Shown: piece by piece, positions 57,182 to 64,000 of the stretch
Position numbering within the stretch: the first letter of the stretch is position 1
Layout: each line of letters starts with the position of its first letter
DNA from: Marinobacter sp. CHS3-4
GTDB taxonomy: Bacteria > Pseudomonadota > Gammaproteobacteria > Pseudomonadales > Oleiphilaceae
Assembly (NCBI RefSeq): GCF_030053415.1
Contig: NZ_JASGBJ010000001.1
Coordinates: 1,636,394 to 1,700,393, forward strand
DNA: 64,000 bases
Reading direction: 5' to 3'
Notes under the pieces: model-generated
The model's input: only the letters and a program-made list of their open reading frames with translations
Databases searched by the model: none
What the model was told of the DNA's origin: nothing
Translations under genes and position numbers: made by a program

Positions 57182-57688
57182 ATGAAAAAGTTACATGCTT
57201 TAGCATTTTACACAATGGTGGCACCGGCCCTGACTCTGGGTTCTGGCGCTCTGCTTGCTCAGGAATCATCCGATTCGAGCGTGGGCGGAGAAAGCCAGGC
57301 GAGTCAAGAGGCGTATGAGTCCGGTAAGTCCTCCGACGCCAAGCTTCGGGCTGACCAGAACGATCCAGGTCACTCCGGGATGAAGGCTAAGAGTTACATG
57401 AGCGCAGCGCCCGCCAAAGGCATGCAAGCGACAGATCTGATTGGTGCCGACGTTACAACCACGGGTGATGAGGAAGTAGGCTCTGTGAGCGATCTGATTA
57501 TTGACCGGGACGGTCAGGTGGTCGCCATAGTTGTCGGTGTTGGTGGATTCCTGGGTATGGGCGAGAAGAACGTCGCCATTAGCTGGGATCAGGTCACCAA
57601 ATCAGGCACGGCCGATGAGCGCAAACTGAGAATTAATCAGACCCGTGAAGGTCTGAAGTCTGCGCCAGAATATAAAGTTCAGAAGTAA
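57182..57688 (+). CDS. Secreted PRC-barrel domain protein
   Basis: AGGGAGA precedes ATG 57182. The 168-residue protein has a signal peptide (MKKLHALAFYTMVAPALTLG, cut near LLAQE), a Ser/Asp-rich linker and a PRC-barrel domain (about 80-160; TDLIGADVTTTGDEEVGSV, SDLIIDRDGQVVAIVVGVGG). PRC-barrels occur in photosynthetic, RNA-processing and envelope stress proteins. This secreted form is common in alpha- and gammaproteobacteria next to stress genes. Its exact job is unknown. A terminator follows. Confidence 0.9.
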   Translation: MKKLHALAFYTMVAPALTLGSGALLAQESSDSSVGGESQASQEAYESGKSSDAKLRADQNDPGHSGMKAKSYMSAAPAKGMQATDLIGADVTTTGDEEVGSVSDLIIDRDGQVVAIVVGVGGFLGMGEKNVAISWDQVTKSGTADERKLRINQTREGLKSAPEYKVQK

Positions 57689-57723
57689 ATCCCGGTTCAC
57701 GGGTGTTTAGTGTAAGGAGCAAT

Positions 57724-57749
57724 GGCAGGGGCGCGAGCCTCTGCCTTTT
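57724..57749 (+). terminator. Intrinsic terminator after the PRC-barrel gene
   Basis: GGCAGGGGC/GCCTCTGCC forms a nine-base-pair stem (one G-T pair) with a GCGA tetraloop, followed by T4. Confidence 0.8.
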
Positions 57750-57796
57750 GCCCAATAAAATGGCGCCTGGTGCGCCAGAATTAGTGGAGAAATACC

Positions 57797-58060
57797 ATGG
57801 GCATAATCATATGGCTCGTAATGGGTGGTCTGGTCGGTTGGGTTGCCAGCCTGATCATGGGCACGGATGGACAACAAGGCATTATCCTCAATATTGTGGT
57901 GGGCATCGTCGGCGCACTGATTGGTGGGTGGCTGATCGGGCCGCTGCTGGGTGCAGGTTCGATCAATGAGGGCATCACGGTTATGAGCTTCGTTGTATCG
58001 TTGATCGGTGCAGTAATACTGCTTGGTATTCTGAGTCTTTTCCAGCGCCGGTTGCCTTGA
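57797..58060 (+). CDS. GlsB/YeaQ/YmgE-family stress membrane protein
   Basis: The 87-residue protein starts MGIIIWLVMGGLVGWVASLI, continues with IVVGIVGALIGGWLIGPLL, and has three short membrane helices. These are the transglycosylase-associated YeaQ/GlsB features. The family is induced in general stress and stationary phase, and its mechanism is unclear. It ends 27 bases from the leftward methyltransferase gene. Confidence 0.9.
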   Translation: MGIIIWLVMGGLVGWVASLIMGTDGQQGIILNIVVGIVGALIGGWLIGPLLGAGSINEGITVMSFVVSLIGAVILLGILSLFQRRLP

Positions 58061-58087
58061 TCAGCTGGCGGGAGATCAAAAGTAGCC

Positions 58088-58762
58088 TTACCAGGCCAGC
58101 CAGATCACATGGTAGGCGCCCTTGCCGGGGCGCAGGCCGCGGACCGTAACCGCCTCCGCAGAAAACCCTGCCGCACGCAGTTTTTCTGTAAAGCTGTGTT
58201 CCTGGCTGGCGGACCAGTAAGCCAGAACGCCGTCCGGGCGCAGCGCCTTCTGGGCGGCGGTAATGCCGGCATCGGAATAGATCCAGTTGTTTTCCTTGCG
58301 GGTCAGTCCCTCCGGGCCGTTGTCTACGTCCAGAAGAATCGCATCCCACTCCCCATCACTGGTTTTCAGCAGCTCCGCTACATCACCGATGTAGACACTG
58401 GCCCTGGGATCATCCAGAGGGTTACCTGCCGCTGCACCCAATGGCCCACGATTCCACTGCTCAACTTCCGGTACCAGCTCCGCCACCGTGACCCGCGCTT
58501 CGTTGTCTGTGGCCGATAAAGCTGCGGCTAACGTGAACCCCATCCCCAGCCCGCCAATCAGTATGCGTGGGGCGGGATGATCGGCGATACGCTCGCAGGC
58601 CAAGGTGGCCAGCGCGTCCTCCGAGCCATGCACCCGACTATTCATCAATTCTCCGGTGGTACCGGCTATCTTGATGGAGAATTCATCGTTGCGCTGCAGC
58701 AGCCGCAACCGGGTTCCCTTGCCTGGTATTATTGCCGTGCCGATTTCGGTGAAGCGGGCCAT
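58088..58762 (-). CDS. Spermidine-synthase-like SAM-binding methyltransferase
   Basis: The preferred start at 58762 (MARFTEIGTAIIPGKGTRL) gives 224 residues; the frame to 58867 is open but adds unlikely sequence. LIGGLGMGFTLAAAL is the SAM-binding loop, VAELVPEVEQWNRG follows, and DAILLDVDNGPEGLT is the acidic region. These fit spermidine-synthase-type Rossmann enzymes, but the polyamine-specific aspartate pattern is not confirmed. No SpeD partner is nearby. No strong ribosome site is seen. Confidence 0.8.
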   Translation of the reverse strand: MARFTEIGTAIIPGKGTRLRLLQRNDEFSIKIAGTTGELMNSRVHGSEDALATLACERIADHPAPRILIGGLGMGFTLAAALSATDNEARVTVAELVPEVEQWNRGPLGAAAGNPLDDPRASVYIGDVAELLKTSDGEWDAILLDVDNGPEGLTRKENNWIYSDAGITAAQKALRPDGVLAYWSASQEHSFTEKLRAAGFSAEAVTVRGLRPGKGAYHVIWLAW

Positions 58763-59032
58763 GTGTGAGTCCGGACAGAAACTGGAGCGACAGTTTAACC
58801 CGGGGTGAGAGAAAGGGATAACTGGTACCCGCAGTAGTACCCACAAATTTTTTACTAAAACGTTCACCGTACCCTAGGTGTCGTATTGACCTGCTCCCCG
58901 CTGTGCAACCAAACATCAGGAGGAAAGGGCACGTGCGCTTCCCTTGTGCCCGCTTCCAATACTACCGGGTGCAGAAAAAATCAGTGCTGACAGCAACCGA
59001 TTGTTCCCGACCCGGTGTCAGGCCGCGTGATG

Positions 59033-61681
59033 TCACGGGGTCACAGTGACATCGTAAACGACCTTTAGCTCAAGATTCTCAGACAACCCGTTATAGGTCT
59101 CACTGTCTTGTTCAACCAGAAAAGTGATGTCAAAGAGGTTTGGGAGAAACGCGGTGAACTGATCCTGAACTTGCTGGTATTTCATTCCAACTTTGTGTTG
59201 ACCCGTATTCCAACCGTCAACTTGGCAATGCATAGTGGCAGCCGACTTATAGCTCACATAAGATAGATTGGCATTGTACAGTCGATCGTCGTCTGTGTTG
59301 GAATCCACTTTATTGTCCTCTTTCTCCCAAAGCCTCGGCTTTACAAAGATACAGGTTCCCGGCACATCGGGAACAGAGAATGTCTTTTCGGCAAATTCAA
59401 AATCCTGAGGATTGTCCCCCGTCTCAATGAATTGAACCCCGCCTCGCTCTGTGGCAATCACAGGGCCATCCCCATCTGGCACCAAGGAAACCGATAAATA
59501 CCCAAACAATTCACATGTTTCGTCTCTCGCTGTTCCATCGTCTACACTGCTGTCCAGCAGTGGAATCTCATCCCAGCAGATAATCTCCTCGAGACTGGAC
59601 AAGGTGACTGTCATCTCTATCTGTTTGACGATCGTATTCAGGCCCTGTTCCTTGACCAAAATATCTGGACTTCCATTGACGGATAAATAGACCTGATAGT
59701 GGAATTGTCGATCCGGATCTCCGCCATCTGTATCCGTTATGATGATGGGCGAAGAATCCGCTGGGCTAACCTGATCGGCAATAACAACCGATGGGCAAAG
59801 ATCTTCGCCTTTTGTGCAGAGTGTGAGCTCGCCCGTCAGGCCAACGCTTTCCCGCGTGACCGTGTAGGTAAGGTCGTCAAGCGTCGGCAGTTCAAATTCC
59901 AGTCGAGGGGTATTGGATGTCGCCGAGGCCGAGAAGTTTGTCAGCTCAAGACTGGTATAAGCAGCGGGCTGCAGATCAAACCCGTCTGGTATCCGATCGC
60001 CATCGGTATCCGCCGAGTTGGGGTCTGAGGAGCAGAGCAAACTTGACATGTCGCATTCCTGACTATCGGTGAGTTCATCGCCATCAATGTCTGCCGCTAT
60101 CGGGCTGGGTCTTACCCTACGACTAATGGTCCCTCCATCGGCGGTGAGGATCTCAAGGTCAAAACCCTGCAGTTCTACGCCGTCTGGCAGGTTATCATCA
60201 TCGGTGTCCTCGTCATTCGGATCAGAGCCGAACAGACGCTCGCTGCGAAGACCCACCCCATCTCCGTCCAGGTCCTCCATAAAGTTCAAGGCTAGTGAAT
60301 CGCCGGACTTCAGTTCCAGCTCCGAAAACGCCTCGGCATTGAGGGCGGTGGAATTAAACACCGTCACCACCGGTGAGCCGAAACCGGTGTCTCTCACGTG
60401 AACCGCCACCCAATAGGCGGTGGGGGTCGCTTGCAGGCTACGGACCGACGCTAACTGACCATCACTGGTAAGGGTGTAGGGTATGTTCAGAATGTCGGCC
60501 AACACATCGCTAACCGCTACGCGGCCGGTCTGCTGATTCACGTTAGTGGCGACCAGGTAACCTTCCGATCGCTTGAGGCCCGCATAGTCAATTAAGACGG
60601 TCGCGGTTTTGGTGCGTATCTCGGTATCCCGAAAGGCATAGGCGACGCCATTACTGTCGACGATTTCACTCGACGCGACTCTCACGATCAGGCCCCGCGG
60701 GTCGCGCAGCAGGCCCTTGATCGCATCCAGCTGCAGGCTGGTGCTAAAGGTTAAATTGTCGGTAGTTGTCTGGGGTGGCAGGGTAAACGAAGAAAAGCCG
60801 ACCAAGGATGTATCGATGTCCAGATTGCCTACGGGTTTTAAGGCGCGCCTGTCTTCGCTGTCCAGGGTTACGGCCCCGAGCCGGATGCTCTTGACCTGGA
60901 ATGAGAGGTCACTGTCATTCCGCACCTTCAGAATTAGCGCCAGTGTGCCGCCGGTTTCTGTATATTCATTGGAGCTTTCGAAGGCTTCCGCCAGACCCAG
61001 CGTTTCGGTGTTTTCGGTGCTTTGCTCTTGGGTATAGCTCACGCTGGATTCGTTGGTGGTTGCGTTGCTGTAGTCATAACTCGCTGACGCTGTGGCACTG
61101 CCACCAATTTCCAGGGTGCTCGCCGAAATCGTGGATGAATATTCAACACCCGCCGTGTGGGTTTCTTCCACGGCTCGACTGTTGCTGGAGGTGTTGCTGA
61201 CGGTTTGTGCAGTGGCCCGGGACTGTTCGCGTGTCACCGAGATGGTCTCAGTGCTCCCTGATTCCAATTGATAGTCAATACTCAAGTCCGGAGCGGAAGT
61301 CACTTCAATGCCAAGCTTTACAACATCCGCGATTAACGGATTAAAACGAAAGTTATTGTTGTCTGGATTAAAGCCAAACTCGATCACTTCCTGAAAATCA
61401 CTGAATCCATCGCCATCCGTATCGGCCAAACGCTTCGATGTGCCTGCGGCGGCTTCTTCCAGATCGGTCAGTCCATCGCCATCCGTGTCGAGTCTAGCTG
61501 CGTCTGTTTCACCGCCATCTCCATCGGCTGTTGTTCCGTAGTAATTATTGTCACCATCGTTGCAACCGCTTAATACAGAAACGGAACTCAGGGTTATCAG
61601 GATAGTAAATAATCGAAAAATCCTGTTGGGAAACATTAACGCCGAAAATCGATGAGTATTGTTTCTATTATTTTTGCTCAT
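59033..61681 (-). CDS. Large lipoprotein with calcium motifs and a protective-antigen-like membrane-insertion region
   Basis: AGGGA lies six bases before ATG 61681, giving 882 residues. The signal peptide ends in lipobox LSGC (Cys40). DTDGDGLTDLEE and DTDGDGFSDFQE (65-98) are thrombospondin-3/EF-like calcium motifs. A Ser/Thr-rich amphipathic stretch follows (about 145-225; EETHTAGVEYSSTISAS, LEIGGSATASASYDYSN), then TETLGLAEAF and LILKVRNDSDLSF. This order resembles anthrax protective antigen (calcium domain, then the domain 2 pore loop with DIGGSVSAGFSNSNSS, ETMGLNTAD). ATNVNQQTGRVAVSDVL (about 378-394) recalls a later PA segment. A second calcium block lies at 470-570 and beta-rich domains follow. 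No toxin A component, furin-like site or phi-clamp Phe is assignable. Homology is inferred from remembered PA sequence. Confidence 0.75.
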   Translation of the reverse strand: MSKNNRNNTHRFSALMFPNRIFRLFTILITLSSVSVLSGCNDGDNNYYGTTADGDGGETDAARLDTDGDGLTDLEEAAAGTSKRLADTDGDGFSDFQEVIEFGFNPDNNNFRFNPLIADVVKLGIEVTSAPDLSIDYQLESGSTETISVTREQSRATAQTVSNTSSNSRAVEETHTAGVEYSSTISASTLEIGGSATASASYDYSNATTNESSVSYTQEQSTENTETLGLAEAFESSNEYTETGGTLALILKVRNDSDLSFQVKSIRLGAVTLDSEDRRALKPVGNLDIDTSLVGFSSFTLPPQTTTDNLTFSTSLQLDAIKGLLRDPRGLIVRVASSEIVDSNGVAYAFRDTEIRTKTATVLIDYAGLKRSEGYLVATNVNQQTGRVAVSDVLADILNIPYTLTSDGQLASVRSLQATPTAYWVAVHVRDTGFGSPVVTVFNSTALNAEAFSELELKSGDSLALNFMEDLDGDGVGLRSERLFGSDPNDEDTDDDNLPDGVELQGFDLEILTADGGTISRRVRPSPIAADIDGDELTDSQECDMSSLLCSSDPNSADTDGDRIPDGFDLQPAAYTSLELTNFSASATSNTPRLEFELPTLDDLTYTVTRESVGLTGELTLCTKGEDLCPSVVIADQVSPADSSPIIITDTDGGDPDRQFHYQVYLSVNGSPDILVKEQGLNTIVKQIEMTVTLSSLEEIICWDEIPLLDSSVDDGTARDETCELFGYLSVSLVPDGDGPVIATERGGVQFIETGDNPQDFEFAEKTFSVPDVPGTCIFVKPRLWEKEDNKVDSNTDDDRLYNANLSYVSYKSAATMHCQVDGWNTGQHKVGMKYQQVQDQFTAFLPNLFDITFLVEQDSETYNGLSENLELKVVYDVTVTP

Positions 61682-62021
61682 GAACATTCCCTATTTTCTG
61701 ATTCACGGCACACTGGACTCTAATTGTCCAAATTTGCTTTTACTCACATTTATCGAAAAAGTAAGCGTGATTGTCCCATCTCGAAAATTGATGCGCGTCA
61801 GCACAGACAGGCACCCGCTCAGTCCTTAACTAAATGACCGTGTTTAATCTAGGCTACATTTTCATCGTGGTATGTAGCCCAAATGGCCTAGTCATTAACG
61901 TCCGATCCCGTGGTTCAGCAGAAGTTGGGGTCTAGTGAATATTTACCCGCATAAGGGCAGTTTCGTGCTAGCTTCGTAAAAAGGCTTTGATGAAATTGGA
62001 GCCTGAAAAGGCGGGCTCAAT
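61682..62021. other. Intergenic region with an inverted repeat
   Basis: This AT-rich stretch lies between two divergent genes. It holds the promoter of the calcium-motif lipoprotein and a perfect 8-bp inverted repeat, GGCTACAT (61852-61859) and ATGTAGCC (61872-61879), with a 12-base gap. An 11-codon frame (ATG 61990 to TGA 62025) ends over the start of the downstream regulator. No other gene is seen. Confidence 0.6.
61852..61879. promoter_or_regulatory. Inverted repeat, candidate operator
   Basis: The arms GGCTACAT and ATGTAGCC are perfect complements spaced by 12 bases, about two DNA turns from centre to centre. They lie roughly midway between the lipoprotein and LuxR-type regulator genes and could be that regulator's binding site. 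Confidence 0.45.
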
Positions 62022-62624
62022 TTGAGGATTCTAATTTCGGATAACTATGAGCTGATTCGGGACGGACTGACGGTTCTGGTGAATAAACTTGCCAATGATA
62101 TAGAGGTCGTCACGGCAGCAACTGACCATGAAGCCATTGCTTGCGCGAGGGCGAATCCGGCCTTTGAGCTGGCTATCATTGGCTTATCATTACCGGGATC
62201 GGATAGCTTGCCACTCGTGAGCGTCATGTGCGGGCTGCTTCCGGAGACCGCCCTTGTTTTCGTTTCAGCCTCTGAGGACCAGCAGTGCGTACTCAAAACC
62301 ATTGCAAGTGGCGCTTCGGGGTTTGTGTACAAGTCGCAGAAAACAGCTCTGCTTAAAAAAGCGCTGCTGATGGCGATGAAAGGCAAAGTATTTATTCCCC
62401 CCCTCGATCCTGATTCAGAACCAGCAACCCTTAGAACTATCACCCCCAGACAGTCTGAGGTCCTTGCGCTATTGGCGAGAGGGAAATCGAACAAAGAAAT
62501 AGCCAAACTTCTTGATGTCTCCGCCCATACCATCAAAAACCATCTATCAAAACTTTATAAGCGGTTGAATGTGTTGAATCGTACTCAGGCAGTCATGAAA
62601 GCGAGTGAGATCCTGGCCAACTGA
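62022..62624 (+). CDS. NarL/LuxR-type response regulator with a degenerate receiver
   Basis: The 200-residue protein has a receiver-like domain (1-120) and a LuxR helix-turn-helix (about 138-198; TPRQSEVLALLARGKSNKEI, AHTIKNHLSKLYKRLNV). In the receiver, the position of the phospho-acceptor Asp is Gly54 (LAIIGLSLPGSD instead of LLxDLxLPG) and the acidic pocket is SDN, while the lysine (YKSQ) remains. It is thus probably not controlled by phosphorylation. The TTG start is uncertain and overlaps the end of an 11-codon upstream frame; no classical Shine-Dalgarno sequence is visible. Confidence 0.88.
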   Translation: MRILISDNYELIRDGLTVLVNKLANDIEVVTAATDHEAIACARANPAFELAIIGLSLPGSDSLPLVSVMCGLLPETALVFVSASEDQQCVLKTIASGASGFVYKSQKTALLKKALLMAMKGKVFIPPLDPDSEPATLRTITPRQSEVLALLARGKSNKEIAKLLDVSAHTIKNHLSKLYKRLNVLNRTQAVMKASEILAN

Positions 62625-62672
62625 GCCCAATGTCTGGTCTTTGTACGAAGGTAGTGAGAGTGGGCGTTGAAC

Positions 62673-62749
62673 TGGTACCCCCGGCAGGACTCGAACCTGC
62701 TACCTATCCCTTAGGAGGGGATCGCTCTATCCAGATGAGCTACGGGGGC
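62673..62749 (-). tRNA. tRNA-Arg (anticodon CCT)
   Basis: The 77-base gene folds into a full cloverleaf. The acceptor is GCCCCCG/CGGGGGT with a G1-T72 wobble, the anticodon loop is CTCCTAA (anticodon CCT, reading AGG), the T arm is GCAGG-TTCGAGT-CCTGC, and CCA is encoded. Confidence 0.95.
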
Positions 62750-62769
62750 ATTTCGCTGGAAAGGCCGGT

Positions 62770-62798
62770 ATGATAGCGGCCGAAGGCCCGAGGCTCAA
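62770..62798 (-). promoter_or_regulatory. Promoter of the tRNA-Arg gene
   Basis: On the minus strand, TTGAGC (62798-62793) is separated by 17 bases from TATCAT (62775-62770), about 20 bases before the tRNA 5' end. It overlaps the first codons of the longest frame of the downstream glycosyltransferase gene. Confidence 0.7.
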
Positions 62799-62829
62799 GG
62801 CGGGTTCATCCACAGCGGAAGGAGGCGTT

Positions 62830-63534
62830 TTGTCAGAGCGTGTGTCGCTAAGCATTATCATGCCCGTATGGCGGGAAGCCCAGACCATTGAGTCAACGCT
62901 GTCCGGCCTTCAGTCGCTTCGGCAGGCAGGCCACGAGTTGCTGGTGGTTGATGGCGGCAGTGACGATGATACGGTTCAACTGGCGCGGCCTTTGTGCGAT
63001 CGGGTCATCGGCTCGGCCCCCGGCCGTGCGGTGCAGATGAACGCTGGCGCTGCCGTCGCTACTGGCAATGTGCTTGTTTTCCTTCACGCCGATACGCTGC
63101 TCCCTGAAAACGCTTTGAATCATCTGGCCGATTTCCAGCGGTCAGACGCAGCTTGGGGGCGGTTTGACGTCCGCCTGAGCGGCAGGCGGCCTTTATTCCG
63201 GGTGATAAGCTGGTTCATCAATCGTCGATCGTGGCTTAGCGGCATTGCCACAGGAGATCAGGCGATGTTTGTTCGTCGATCGGTGTTTGAACGGCTCGGT
63301 GGTTTTGCGGCTATTCCGTTGATGGAGGATGTGGAATTGTCTGCCCGTCTCAAGCGTGAGTCCCGGCCGTTCTGCATCAGCGATCCGGTGACAACGGACA
63401 GTCGCCGCTGGCAGAAGAATGGTGCCTGGCGTACGGTGTTTTTGATGTGGCGAATTCGCTGGCGGTTCTGGCGGGGCGACTCTCCTGAATCCCTGGCAAA
63501 ACTCTATCGGGCGGATGTAAGACGTGAACACTAA
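62830..63534 (+). CDS. TIGR04283-type glycosyltransferase
   Basis: The 234-residue GT2-fold protein has LSIIMPVWREAQTIESTLSG (cited in part), the DGGSDDDTV metal-binding segment, and VFLHADTLLPENAL. TIGR04283 proteins are annotated in arsenosugar biosynthesis clusters, but also occur elsewhere. The longer frame from 62770 would start inside the tRNA-Arg promoter, so TTG 62830 with AAGGAGG just upstream is preferred. Four bases separate the two, which is short. The next gene overlaps it. Confidence 0.85.
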   Translation: MSERVSLSIIMPVWREAQTIESTLSGLQSLRQAGHELLVVDGGSDDDTVQLARPLCDRVIGSAPGRAVQMNAGAAVATGNVLVFLHADTLLPENALNHLADFQRSDAAWGRFDVRLSGRRPLFRVISWFINRRSWLSGIATGDQAMFVRRSVFERLGGFAAIPLMEDVELSARLKRESRPFCISDPVTTDSRRWQKNGAWRTVFLMWRIRWRFWRGDSPESLAKLYRADVRREH

Positions 63535-64000
63535 GACTCCAGAATCGGCGCTGGTCATGCAGTTTGCCAAATGGCCAGAGCCGGGACGCGTGAAGACCCG
63601 GCTGACCCCACTGCTCGGTGAGCAAGGTGCGCTTGAGGCCCATGTGGCACTGAGCCTTGCTGTGCTTGAGAACCTTGCTGACAGCGGGCAGGAGGTCCGG
63701 TTCCTGTGGGATCGGCCCCTTGCTGACGTTCCTGCGGCTTCTCACTCCATTCTTTCACGCATCGAAGCACTCGGTGTTCGCCAGGGCACGCAAGAGGGCG
63801 ATGTGTTGGGTGAACGGATGGAAGCGGCCCTGGCAGACGCGCTCAACACCCATTCGAAGGCAATTGTCGTCGGCAGTGATTGCCCGTCTGTCGATGCCCA
63901 GTACGTGCAGCAGGCCGTTCAAGCTCTCAACGAGGCGGATGTAGTGCTTGGCCCCTCAGATGACGGCGGCTATGTTCTGATCGGTGCCAGAAAGCATCTT
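63524..64000 (+). CDS. TIGR04282-type (DUF2064) glycosyltransferase, N-terminal part
   Basis: GTG at 63524 overlaps the end of the preceding gene by 11 bases. The 159 visible codons include QFAKWPEPGRVKTRLTPLLG, VVGSDCPSV and GPSDDGGYVLIG, the DUF2064/TIGR04282 signature of a nucleotidyltransferase-like GT-A fold. It pairs with the TIGR04283 gene, as is usual. Arsenosugar, or another sugar-phosphate pathway, is possible; no ArsM or radical SAM gene is in the window. The C-terminus is cut by the edge. Confidence 0.86.
   Translation, partial: MNTKTPESALVMQFAKWPEPGRVKTRLTPLLGEQGALEAHVALSLAVLENLADSGQEVRFLWDRPLADVPAASHSILSRIEALGVRQGTQEGDVLGERMEAALADALNTHSKAIVVGSDCPSVDAQYVQQAVQALNEADVVLGPSDDGGYVLIGARKHL

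Noticed and set aside
62770..62829. Longer start of the TIGR04283-type gene
   Set aside because: The region carries the tRNA-Arg promoter; the TTG at 62830 has a better ribosome site.

Overview
The window looks like chromosome of a marine gammaproteobacterium, most probably Marinobacter or a close relative. This rests on the gene order map-glnD-dapC / rpsB-tsf-pyrH-frr-uppS-cdsA-dxr-rseP-bamA-skp-lpxD-fabZ-lpxA-lpxB-rnhB, the long form of DapD, moderate-to-high GC, and the mix of accessory genes (CHASE2 kinase, PEP-CTERM protein, CsbD and YeaQ stress proteins). The genus is inferred from gene content; no search was run. I see no insertion sequence, prophage, CRISPR array or rRNA.

Layout. (1) 1-7.1 kb: a partial zinc-independent oxidoreductase, a transporter-acyltransferase fusion, a DUF1853 protein, GDP-mannose synthesis (ManC/AlgA type), an unusual Clp-N plus P-loop protein with a small partner, and a membrane-anchored cold-shock-domain protein. 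(2) 7.2-14.7 kb: slyX, then the leftward operon map-glnD-dapC-yffB-dapD-dapE, which links nitrogen sensing and lysine/peptidoglycan precursor synthesis. (3) 15-29.7 kb: the rightward translation, isoprenoid, phospholipid, outer-membrane assembly and lipid A block, ending with an initiator tRNA. (4) 30-37.8 kb: an FN3-like lipoprotein, a leftward response regulator / FecR-LysM / CHASE2-kinase operon, and topB. (5) 37.9-44.1 kb: bolA, yciO, gap, a DksA-like protein, and a probable metal cassette (HupE/UreJ, a membrane-anchor protein, and an NreB-like MFS exporter with a histidine-rich tail).

(6) 44.1-58.8 kb is accessory and rich in envelope, stress and signalling genes: tiny membrane proteins, CsbD, a Na+/H+ antiporter, a small beta-barrel, a matrixin-like protease, a histone-deacetylase-family amidohydrolase, a CheB-CheR-PAS fusion with an upstream PAS protein, a DUF4398/OmpA pair, a PEP-CTERM protein, a PAS-GGDEF cyclase, a Crp-like regulator, a PRC-barrel protein and a YeaQ protein. 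(7) 59-62.6 kb holds the most surprising gene: a large lipoprotein whose calcium motifs and Ser/Thr-rich region resemble the membrane-insertion part of anthrax protective antigen and related binary-toxin B components. Next to it is a response regulator without the phospho-acceptor aspartate, and an 8-bp inverted repeat lies between the two. (8) The window ends with a tRNA-Arg(CCT) and a pair of TIGR04283/TIGR04282-type glycosyltransferase genes, the second cut by the edge.

Functions were assigned by reading motifs and from memory of protein families. Start codons were adjusted wherever a Shine-Dalgarno sequence or a neighbouring gene argued for it.
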